Shown here piece by piece: positions 43,251-54,500 of a DNA stretch of 64,000 nt. Source of the stretch: Gavia stellata. Lineage: Eukaryota; Chordata; Aves; Gaviiformes; Gaviidae. The stretch lies in the NCBI RefSeq assembly GCF_030936135.1, contig NC_082611.1, forward strand, positions 8,819,001-8,883,000. The letters are read 5' to 3'. Numbering within the stretch: the stretch's first letter is position 1; each line of letters starts with the position of its first letter. The notes under the pieces were generated by a model. It was not told the origin of the DNA and made no database searches. It saw nothing but the letters and a program-made list of their open reading frames with translations. The position numbers and the translations under genes were made by a program.

Positions 43251-43293
43251 GGGCCTGGGGGTGGGCAGCGGGCCTGGGGGTGGGCAGCGGGCC
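43251..43293 (+). repeat. 19-base G-rich tandem repeat (G4-prone)
   Basis: Two exact copies of GGGCCTGGGGGTGGGCAGC (43251-43269 and 43270-43288) and the start of a third. Each copy has several runs of three or more G, so the array meets the simple pattern for a G-quadruplex on the plus strand, upstream of DAGLB. Confidence 0.85.
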
Positions 43294-43450
43294 GGGCACG
43301 GCGGCGGGGCCCGTTCAACTGCCGCTGCACAGCTGCGTAGGAAGGCGCACAAAGGAAGGGGGATGAGCGCAAGAGGGCTCAGGGGGCAAGGAATAAACCC
43401 TGTGCCGAGTACCTGCCTGTGCCAGCACCCCGTCCGTCCTGGCACCCCCG

Positions 43451-44294
43451 AAGGATGGCATCTCGACCATCACGGGTGGGCACCAGAAAAACAGCAAACA
43501 CGCTTAACAGCTGCATCAGATGAGAAGTCGGAACACTGATGCGTGTCCTCGAGGCGTCACGGCTGCTCGCACTCAGCCACAGCTGCTGGCTTTCCTTAGA
43601 GCAGCACTGCTACCTTCGCCCAGCCCTCCGGCACAGGCCCCGCGATCCTTCTGCACAGTCTGAGCACCTACAGGGACGACATACCCAAGAGGGACACTGC
43701 AACTGAATGAAAGGACTATGCTAACAACAGGGAAGCAAATAACCTACCCACATCCTGCAGAGCTCGCTCTCACGCTACCAGCACAGATCTCCTGTAGCCC
43801 TATGGCTACAACTAGAATCAGGCTCTTGCATTTCGTTTCAGGGACAGACCTTGGTTTCAACAACTCTGGACAGCAATGGGACCCACAGTGCAGTATCTCA
43901 GGTATTAGAGACTGCAGCATCTTACCGTGCACACTCTGCGAATAAAACACACTATTCACATTTGGGGTTAGGAATGACAACCATCACTAAGTAGGGGGAT
44001 AATGATGGTAAACTAAGTTAGAGAAGATAAATGATTTCTTGAAGATAAACCAAAAACATACAAGCACCAAACCCTCATCTGCACGAGGCTGGAGACTGAG
44101 CTCTTACAAAACAAGCAGACCTAAGTCATCGTTGCTTTGTTCAGTGATAAAGCCCCGTGTACCCTCCACAGTTCATAGTTCATTAGAGCAAACAATGACA
44201 TTAAGCAACTCGTCCTTACTACAACTTTTCATCCGGTCTCAGGCTAACAGAAAACTTTAATTCAGGTATAAAAAAAGAAACAAAAAAACCCATT
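43451..44294. other. Gap between KDELR2 3' end and DAGLB promoter
   Basis: About 0.85 kb between two head-to-tail minus-strand genes. Short open frames are present on both strands, but none is supported. Confidence 0.6.
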
Positions 44295-45471
44295 TTCACC
44301 ATTTCGTAAAGTGTTTATTGAGGATGGTAACACAGGATAAATCATGCAACAGCTCAGTAAAAAAAGGGAATCATTTAAAGGATAAAGAATGGTAACTGGT
44401 GCTGCTGATTTTGAAAAGTTTATAAAAAAAATTAATTGTCCAAAAGTGACATCAAAAACCACTTGAAGCTGAACATGGAAGTTGCTTATAAAGCATTCAT
44501 TAAAAAGAAAATGTAGATACTGTTTAAAATGATCACCTACAGATTACTGTAATCAACAACTTACAAGTCTCCCATTTCTATAGCTGCAAAGGTGTAGCAG
44601 GGCTGTACATCCAAGATATTTAACCTTCTTTTCCTGAACAAAGAACACAGTCACAAACATTTGCCACTAAGCAACACAACCGCATCTCTTACCCTTCACG
44701 ACCTGCGCTGCCAAGTGCTTCGTTATTGGGATTACCTTCCCAACATCATGGCAAAAACAGGAAAGGGCCCATCCTTGTGGCCTCAAGAGACTTCCTTACT
44801 GTCCTCTTGCCATCAGCCTGTTCTAGAAGGGGAACAACTACAAATGTGACTGTTTCCCTTCTGGCACCAACATATATTTTAAATAAGGAACTCCATGTCA
44901 GCAGATGGCACAAAGACTGGGCACCAGCACATCACATCAAACATCGGTGGTTTCAGATTTAGAGTTGACATATATTCACTTTTTGGAAAAAAATAAATAT
45001 AGTGGAATGAAAATTGAATCAAAGGGAAAGAACAGATGACTACCATCCATCAAGGATGCACATATCTGTGCACTGAAAAAAAAAAAAAAGAAAAAAAATC
45101 AGTCATTTCAAAGAAATTCTTGAAAATTAAAAAAAGTTTGCACTTGTTCCTGGTCATAAACAATCTCACAAAAATCTCACTTTTGGAACTATTCCAATTG
45201 AAACCATACACTGAATTTATTAATACAGTATAAGTTTCTTTATGTAAAAAATCTTTATACATAGTAATAAAAAAGATAAAGGCAAGATGCATCAAACAGA
45301 AATCTGCTGGTTGTTTTTCCTCCGTTCTTACAGAGCCGCTGATGACTACCTGCACGATAAAGAGCTGTGTTTCTGACTTTCTGTCTCAAGCATCTTCGCC
45401 TTTGCTTGTGATAAGGATTGTTCTGTCCAAGCATCCAAAAGGACAGATGCTGGCGACGTTTTTTTTGGCAC
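44295..45471 (-). other. KDELR2: KDELR2 3' UTR with poly(A) signals
   Basis: Non-coding sequence after the KDELR2 stop. Minus-strand AATAAA signals occur at 45216-45221, about 250 bases after the stop, and at 44314-44319, about 1.15 kb after it. The distal one is taken as the gene end. The first 220 bases also form an open alternative frame described separately. Confidence 0.65.
44314..44319 (-). terminator. KDELR2: Distal KDELR2 poly(A) signal
   Basis: AATAAA on the minus strand in a TTTACG|AAATGG AT-rich context. A proximal AATAAA is at 45216-45221. Confidence 0.55.
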
Positions 45472-45506
45472 TTACGCTGGCAAACTGAGCTTCTTTCCCT
45501 TGAGTA
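45255..45506 (-). CDS. KDELR2: Alternative reading frame of last KDELR2 exon (exon-skipped isoform)
   Basis: If exon 4 (253 bases) is skipped, exon 3, which ends in phase 0, joins the last exon at 45506 in a different frame. That frame stays open for 83 codons, beginning [20 protein letters not shown], and ends in a TAA at 45255-45257. The result would be a 200-residue protein with the first 117 receptor residues, then a basic, Cys-containing tail in place of the later membrane segments. Human KDELR2 has a described shorter isoform with a divergent C-terminus, as I remember it. The frame and phases are seen, but use of this splice is inference. Confidence 0.35.
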   Translation of the reverse strand, partial: YSRERSSVCQRKCQKKRRQHLSFWMLGQNNPYHKQRRRCLRQKVRNTALYRAGSHQRLCKNGGKTTSRFLFDASCLYLFYYYV

Positions 45507-48500
45507 CTGTAAGGAAAAGTAGGGAAGAAAACAGTTAGCAAAACAAAGATGTGATCTAGGAGAAGCACACACTGTTAAAACTCGAAAAGGACCAAAACGT
45601 ACCACATAGAGTCACTTTTTTACAAAATGGGTGCACTGCTTGCCTCTCTCTTCCATACGTATTGGTAAAACTATGATGAATTAACAACTATTCCAATCCT
45701 GCCCTCTTGTGGCACCCTGGAATTCCCACTTTTCATCCTCAGGACACACTAGCCTACGGCCATGGTTTCTTAAGAGTTATGACTAAAATAACACAGCCCC
45801 ATATAGCTTTGTAGTTCTATGATGGAGGCTGGAATGTGACTAAGGGCAGAATTATTAATGCACCCAGCAGAAATGACTGCTTCTACACTTAGCATAAACA
45901 TGCAGGTATTGAAAACACTGAAAAAGGTGCTTGTAAGCATGGAATCTGCACAAAACCATGTATGTTGTCAGGAGAAGCATGAGGATCATGCTTATTAATG
46001 GAAGACAACAGCAACATGTATTTAGCCATACTTACCTTAAAATTAATCAATTAAGTTCATCAGATGAATTATACATTTATATTCTATCCATACTTAAAAC
46101 AATCCTCAGAAATGCCCCACACTAGCAGAAAGTATACTTGATAAATCTATGGAGATTTCAGCGATAATTTGCACACAGAATTAACAACCTAGTAATGTCA
46201 ACATATCAGATCCCCATGAATGTGTTAATTGCTACATTCCACAAACTAAAGCTGGAAGTTATTGCACTACTTACCTTTTGTAACATACAAATAGAAGAAG
46301 TCACAGTAAAGAACGGTCTGGACCACACCAGCAACAACAGCTATGAGGTCAAAAAATCCCTCAAAATAGTAGCGCCAAATCCAGTTGACTAAGTACAAGG
46401 CACGGTACAGACCCAAGAAGAAAAGATAGTGAGTAGTGATGGTCTCTGCTTCCCCAGTTTTGCTGATCATAAAAAGTTGAGGGAGAATAGCAACCGATTC
46501 AAGATAGATGGAGAAGGTCCACAGTATCTGAAAGGAAAAAAAAAAAAAAACAAACCCACAGGTATATTCAACTGTCTTACTGATAACAGAAGCAAAGAAG
46601 GTATTTGACTTGGCTGGACTTTCCACTCTCTAACAATGTTATGAATAGGTACAGTATTTTGACAAACTATACTTTGGTACAGGAAAAACTAAATGAAAGC
46701 TTCATAATCAACCGTGGGATGGTATGAGGGAACAACTCTCTTGGCAGATGACAAACTCTCCAAACCAGCTGTCTAGTGAGCTGGCAGGCATACATTTGTT
46801 TACTCATGAGGAAACCTATGTGCATCCATCAGTTCAAGATTCACAGTGCCATGAAATACAGCTTACAGATCTGGCGCTGTGAAAATAGGGGGAAGATAAA
46901 GTCCTTTTTTCCCCCATGTTCTTCCAACTTCTTTAATCTATTGGTTTAATGAATGAGTTAATACAGAAGAAAATTTAAAATAATGTCTCAAAGTGTTGCA
47001 ATTAAAATTCCTTCACTCTCTAGTAAAATCACTTAATGCCAATAAATATAAAAATGCAGCTCAGTCCACTTAAAATAAACAACTAAAGTTATTCTCTATT
47101 TCATGGGAAAAGTTACCTGTTTGAACTCTCTATAATTACATTTTTAATAGGATTTCTCTGATAGGAAAACACATAGCTGCATTTCAAATACAATGCAATT
47201 CTTTCTAATACTCTAGACCATTTGCGATTCTACAAAATTTATGAAGTATTATAATTCCTTTTGTTTTCACCAGGTGGCACCAACTATTCACAAACGGCAT
47301 TCTGGGGCATTTCTTTAACACTCGATGTTGATAATAATGCTAGTCTCCTGAAGTGCCTTAAATTTTCACAGAAATCTATGCTGTAAAGATGCATTAAGGA
47401 AACAGGATTAGCCTGAGCCTACTAAACACAGGCATCTTTCAAGCATTCCTCAATCAGCCGGAAAATGCTCATCTTCATGTCCTAAGTATTTTAGGGGAAA
47501 AAAAAGTATAACCTCCTACCCACAATCAACTCACCTCCAGAGGAGAGAAGTCATGATTGACAAGAAACGAGAGTCCACCAACAGGAACTATCAGAAACTC
47601 CACTCTGAACGTATCATGGTTTCCATCATAGGTGGCCTTAAATTTCATGTAGATCAGGTACACAGTGGCATACGAGCAAGCAATGTAGATAAGCTGAAGA
47701 GCAAGGAAAGAAAAAAACAAAACACAAAACAACCCACAGAGGTTGCAGGATTAGATCAAACTCACTGAACAAAGATATTCCCAGGCACTAAGAGGAGTAA
47801 ATGCTGTCTTTTTTGGTTGTTTGTATTGTTTGTTTACATGCTTTTGCAGTCCCAGACTATGTGGTGGTATTTAACTTTTCTCAGCAGAGTAGTAATTCAA
47901 AACCAATGACTCTGGACTCTACTGGTTTTGTTGCTTCAAAAGCATCACCTTGACTCTGGTTGAAGTGACTGTCCAAAGTTTCTTTAAAGACCCTTTCCTG
48001 AGTATACAGAACTAAGGAACTGACTGGAGAAGGAATATGCCTTCTGCTACTGCAGGGGAAGCAGTGGCCCGAAACATTTACGTTAAAAGTGTGCATGTGC
48101 ATACATGCAATAATGATGGAAGTGGTCTTTTTACATTCAAAAAGCCTGGGAGTGGTGGGGCTCACGTGGCAATTAAAAACCTATTCAATAAGCCCCGTTC
48201 GGACTCAGCCACTCGACATATCATAAATTAGCTGATTTCATTTAGACCTTTAAACATCTCTAAAAATCTGAAGAGTGGTAAGCGGCCAGTGTTCTCCACC
48301 AACCAACAGGCCATAAAAATCTGCAAAACTAACAGGCTGCTAGAAGCACTGCACCAGAATTCAGTTTCTATTTCAGCTGATGTCTAACGTTACCATTTTT
48401 AATTGTTACGGTACAGTAGACTTCATAGCTATTCCCCATGGAATAGGTAAATAGCCTTATTTTACAGATGAGAAAACAGAACCAGAGAGAATACATGACT

Positions 48501-51500
48501 TTCTAAACGTCAATCTGCCGTCACCAGGACAGAGCTCACATTGTCCTGGAGACAACATGGTACAGTAGACGAGACAAACAGGTAAGAGTCTGCCTCAGTG
48601 TCATCACAAAGATGAAATATTCTAAACAATTTATCACATTAAATACAGGTTCTATACAACTGAAAAGTAACAGATTAAAAACCCCATTGTTTGCACATGC
48701 TACTAATCACTAAAAGCGCTGCTTACAGATACAAAATGCTACAAATACTATATTAAGGAGCTCAGAATCCAAAGACTCTTTACTATACTAGCACCCCAGC
48801 TGACTGGAGATAAAGGACCACAGGACAGCATATCAGATACAGGGAATCCCTACTACAGGTGCAAACTAATCTTAATTGGTATGATCATGGAAGACACAAA
48901 GAAAGTGTGAATGAACCCCAACCCCTTATTAAAGATTTATTCATGAGAATTATAGTGTGTTTTGGGACACTCAAAAAGTTTTCATTTTTAAAGATACCAA
49001 AATAAAATAATGGTAGAAAAATGACTGCAGAGTGCACCAGCAGAAATGCATCCAATACTCAGATACAGGTACCATGAAAAAGAAACCGTAAGATACAGAA
49101 TGCTATAAATCACAAAAATTAGTCTGCAGGTCATTAAGAAAGGCAGATAGTGTTAATTTGTGTATTTCTGTATATATTCCTGGAACACAGAAGAAACTAA
49201 TTTTCCTAAACATGTGATGACCACTGCCAGACAAATACAGCAAGTTGGCACCTGTAGTTTAATTAACATTTCTCTAAAAATACTGAATAAAATCCTAACT
49301 GTACAGAAATTACAACTTTTTTTTTCCTGCCAGTTACAGCATTTTCCTCAGATTAGAAAGTTCATCTAATTATGCCGTAGGTAAGCTTATTTCTTCATGT
49401 TCTCTACAACTGTCTAATGTTACATACTCCTAAATGTATGTAGATAGAACAAGAAGCTGTGTTGGGACATTCAAGCAGCTTTGTCTTGGCCTTACAATAA
49501 TAGGCTGAAAAGCCAATTACATCTAACAGCCTCTCTAAGCAGTAACGTTCAAAACTGTAACAGAGGCTTCCATTTTGCAAGTTAATACTGGATTTGAACA
49601 GAGGACCACTCTTTCATTAATGGAAAGACTCAATTTAATATGAAGTTGTGTATCACAAGTGTCATTTCCCATATTCATTCCTTTTCTGGGTAGGAGGGCT
49701 GCAGAACAAAGACATGATCATGACCCTGAATCACAACCAATAAATAAATTGCAAAAAGCCCAGCTGCTACTTTAGTGCACCCAACAGTATCTTTCAATTT
49801 TCTGAGAAATTACATAGGAAAAAAACTTGTGTTTCAAGAATATTTTGCTTAATCCACAGTTCTTCATCTAGAATGTTAATATTAAAGCTTAAGCATACAT
49901 GCTTGACTTGTTAGAAGACAACAGTGTGAGTGGGTTTAAGATCTAAAATTTTATTTTACAGTATTGTTTCCCTAATTCTTCAGTATGTTTTGCATTACTG
50001 ACTATCTAGTCTTTCCTCTTGGCAAAGTTACACTATCCTCTGAACTAAAGTTGAAGAGCACCAAAAAAATCCAAGAATAAACGAACTGGATTAAAAAGGT
50101 GTCTGCTCTCGTGCCACAAACGCACCAATCTGCACTGGTGCCACAAACATGCTGCACTTTCCCAGTCTACTGCTTTATTTTCTTGTACTCAGCACCAGAA
50201 ATTGCAGGAATAAATAAGAAATAACAAAAACAAAATTTGGGCTCACTAACATTCAGTGGGCAAGCAAACGGGCTACAATCTGATAGAAGCTACATTCCTA
50301 AAAGCGTACTCCTGTCAACTTTTCATCAGCCTCTAACCAGACACCAGCTACAATACATTTTGGCAATGCATTTTGAATACTAATTTACCTTGTAGTGGGT
50401 AAAAAGAGATTTACTTAAGCTCTAACGACTCAATTGAGAAATACAATTTATTTGAACCATTTTTCCAAAAGTTTTTATTTTCAATAACCAAAATGGCATT
50501 TGTTCTAAATGTCACAGTCCCCAGACAAACAGTTTTTAAAAATTGCATGTAGAGCGTAGAAAGGAGTAGGGTTTTGAGTCCATTTTCCACATTATTTATC
50601 CAAAGCCCATCTAGAACTTATTCTGCAATAACTGTGCAGTGGGCCATTTAAAGAGGCTTTTATTAATGAAATTATGCACTCTGCATGCAACATTACTAGC
50701 TTTTCTAACTCTTCAGTATACTCTACCTTCATAGATGTGTTATACAATGAAATGAATGAAGTGAAGAGGTCCAGATAACGGGTAGTGAAGACCAGTGCAA
50801 ACAGAAGCTGGCTTTTCCCAGAAATACCTAAAGCAATAAAGGAAATAATTAATTATTCAAAAAGTGATGATGTGCTTTAAAACACTTGATGCCAAGGATG
50901 AGAAAGGATATATCCTTTATTTCTAAGCAAGTTGATTACAAAATTAGGACAAAATCCAGGCTTCCAGAACTAAGCTGTATAAACAGAACTGCAAGTTCAT
51001 ATATCTCAGTAGTGTGAATGTAAGTTACCTATACATCATTGTACTAGAAAAGGTGCTAGCACTACATGGGATTTAGAAGTTACTCACAGCAGATAGGTTG
51101 AAAGTGATATTTTTGTAGATTATACACTATCTGTTCTGCATTATCATTGGGCACTGTGCAGCAAGGCTGCATTAGCTTTCAATTCGCAGACTGCTGTCAC
51201 ATGCCTCAGTACATTCTTTAGATGCTGAAGAGCTGGAAAGGTACAAGGGCAATAGATACTACAGATCCAGTGATAATCAGAAAGTATGCTAGCACCAATA
51301 ACATGATTTTAAAGGAATAAATGGATTTTAAAACATGAGGCAATTCAATTCAGAAACTTAATTGACCACATGGTGGGGAAAAAAAAATATTATCAAACAG
51401 TCAAAACCAGATGTTACTATATACTATAACAAAATAAAAAGAGAGAAGTGAGCCAAAATTACAGACATCTACATTGCATCTTCAAAGTTACTTTTGATTT

Positions 51501-54500
51501 TAGGCCAAAGCCCCAACATAAAAACATTTGTTTGTACTTAATTTCAGCCAATAGAGGCAGAGTTAGAAGCATAAAAGCTTTGCACAGTCAGTCACTAAAA
51601 GCTTCTGAAAACTGAGGTGAAGCATCGCTCCGTAAAACTGATGTGGTGGTATGTCACAGCAGGGGGACGAAACAACTTAGCCTGCGCCTCTATCTTGTTA
51701 TTCCAATTATTCTTGTTTTCAGTCATCCAGGGTGAAAATATTTGAATCTGTTCAGCTAAGCATGCAAATATTGTTCAAAAAACAAGAGGGAAAAATATTC
51801 TCTAGGAGAGGGTTATGATGCAAAGCTGAAAAGCCTTGACCCTTTATACAGAGATATTTCTGAGAAAGGCTTTTATTAACAGTGCCATAAAGCAATCACA
51901 AGAAAGGCTGTCTGTTATGGTTACAGAACTCCTTCTTCACTCCTGCTTAAGAAACACCAAATAAGCTGCCCCAGATTAAGGGAATTTATGTTTATAGATA
52001 AAGTTACTGTTTCAGCCATTCCTGTACAATTAAAAAAGGGGTTTTGTTTGCAACTCTCATATGTGAAATGTCTACGAGGTGAGCCTAATGCACTACCTGC
52101 AGAACAACCCAAGTGCCCATAAGCAACTGTAGTACAGGAAACAGCAAATGCCTCAAAACCTACAGTTAAGCAGACTGTTAAAGTATAAAACTAAAGCTGT
52201 AAGTATTAAGAAAACAATAACAAACCACACACACCCCCAAAAAACCCCCACAAACAAACCACTTCCCAGATTTTAGAAAAAAAATTCATTTGACATTTCT
52301 TGAACTATAACTATGTTGCAAAGACAGCTGAAGCAGCACTGTCAGCTGCATCCCAGGTGTGCTCGCTGACATTACAACCCTTGACAGAGCCCTGCTCTCA
52401 TGCCAGTAAAACCTCTAGCAAGCAATGCTGTCCTAAGGTCAAAACCTACAGGACAAAGAAATCCACCTGGACAGATTATAGTACAGCATCACGCTACAGC
52501 ATATAATTACATTAAATAATTTAGCATGCTATTTTCTTTCAGTAAATAACTGTGTACAGCAAAAAAAGCGTAAGATACATTAGTAATTGATAATGGCTAT
52601 AAATTTGGATCTGGATGTGTTGTCACATAAATACAAGTAATATACTTGACAAATTCCTCTAAGCCATTGCCAGCCTCACCTCCCTCCTAACCCGAAAGTT
52701 GTAATTTTTATTAAGGCTTTCAGTATTTACACTGAATTTTTAATCTTTAGAATAGTCAAATGCTCCCATTGTAAAGACAAGTTTAAGCTAATTTCCAAGT
52801 TAAATAGGCTAGACTACCGCAAGGTTCAAAGTTTAAACCAAAGACCTATGGAGAAGACAGGCAAACTCGGAGAAAGCAAGATCTATACCACCAGCAAAAA
52901 CAGGGGGAGGAAACAGGTAAACACTCTGCTGTTTGAATTTGATACATTTCAAAACTTTTGGGAAAATATCAATATACCTGCCACAGCAATGACCTTGGCT
53001 CATGGTTGGTAACTGCAATATATCGAGACGACACTGCCATTATTCTCGTCCTTCTCCCTTTCTTTTTACTCCCACAAACATTACTTAGTTCTTGAGCTAA
53101 ACAAACACATTTTTATTTCTTCCTCCCAAGCTCCAGGCTCAAATTTTGAAGAGTCAAACCTCTCATTTTTGTTTCATCCTCACCCATGGAAAAACTCCTT
53201 CAATTTCAGCACCCTAGCTTGGTTAAAAGCAATAGCATGGAACTTTAATTCAAAAGCTCAGCTGATTTTCACAGCCAGGGAAGACAGCAGAGCTGAAATT
53301 GTAGTACTTTCTCACCAACTTCATTTTGCTACTGTGGGTTAGGTAAAGAGCGATAGGCAGCAGCAGAGGCATTCAGTCGGCCTGGCTGTGAAGCATGTAG
53401 ACTACTTACTAACTGTGAACTGCATACCCCAACCATAAAAATCTACAAATGAAAGTTTTTCTAAGGAAAGCCAGTCCATGCTTTGTCATGGAAACTTCAC
53501 AGACTTTTTGAAGTATTTAATAATAATAAAAAAAAGTAGTTTTGTTCAGTATGAAGTCTGCACCAGCCACAGAACCACAGCTTCTTTGGTTCTGCTAGTA
53601 ACTGACATTACGAATCCTGGACTTTCAATTAAAAAAACCCAGCCTAACTCTAAACAGAAATTTGTCAACTGAGAAAGGCAAAATTTTCCTTCAAAGAGAG
53701 AGAAGAAATCCCAAGCCTACCTAAAGCAGCATTTTTTGAGGAAAAAAAAAAGTACTGTCTAAAGTCTTCAACATAGCATATGATCTGGTCCATAGTAGAT
53801 ACATAAACAAAATGATGGGAGACAGCTACATTACCTAGCACAAGTATTACACATTTACTATCTACACTACTTTTTTAGAGTATTGAGCATATAATTTCAT
53901 AGCCTTGCAACTACAGGCCACCTTTAACACTTGACAAATGACACTGAGAAAAGCAAATCAATTTTTAGGCAGTAATTCACAGTGCAAACAATCTACTTTG
54001 ACTTGGAATGGATTAGAAAATACAGTCTGAACATGACAATGTTTGAGACTTGAAGAATCCTGTGCTTTCATGAATCTCCTAATTATGACATGAAGTCAAT
54101 AATGGAATTACCTGCTACATTCTCCACAGCTCCTAGTAATTATTTCTGAGTTGTTATTTGGAGTGGCAAACATTTTTTCCAAATTCTAAATTTGGAAACT
54201 CAAATAACCAGTCATGCAAAAAATTGTTTCCCTGCCAGCTCTGAAATCATGACTTGATTTGCTTTCCCCTTGTTCTCTTTTTAACATATTGACTAAATTA
54301 GGAAAAAAAATAATTAAGTTTGTCAAACACTGAAAACGCAGACTGCTTCATAATGCAGATTATCCTAGCCTCACCTATTTTCCTCAATTAGAGGAGTTAC
54401 TTAGGAAAGAAAACGGGGACTGATGTGTCTTCAGAAAACAGTAGGTTGCAGCAGAGGTACACAGGCTGTCCCCCCCTCCTTTCCAGCTGCTTTTACAGGC

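Larger units (their letters stand above)
42400..43450 (-). promoter_or_regulatory. DAGLB: DAGLB CpG-island promoter
   Basis: A CpG-dense block surrounds the first coding exon and reaches about 650 bases upstream of the ATG at 42797. An inverted CCAAT box (CCATTGG, 43053-43059) and a cluster of CRE half-sites (42974-42999) lie 180-260 bases upstream of the start codon. Overlapping open frames on both strands, such as 42760-43539 (+), reflect GC richness. Confidence 0.75.

Noticed and set aside
42760-43539. 259-codon plus-strand open frame antisense to DAGLB exon 1
   Set aside because: CpG-island artefact with repetitive Pro/Arg/Gly composition.
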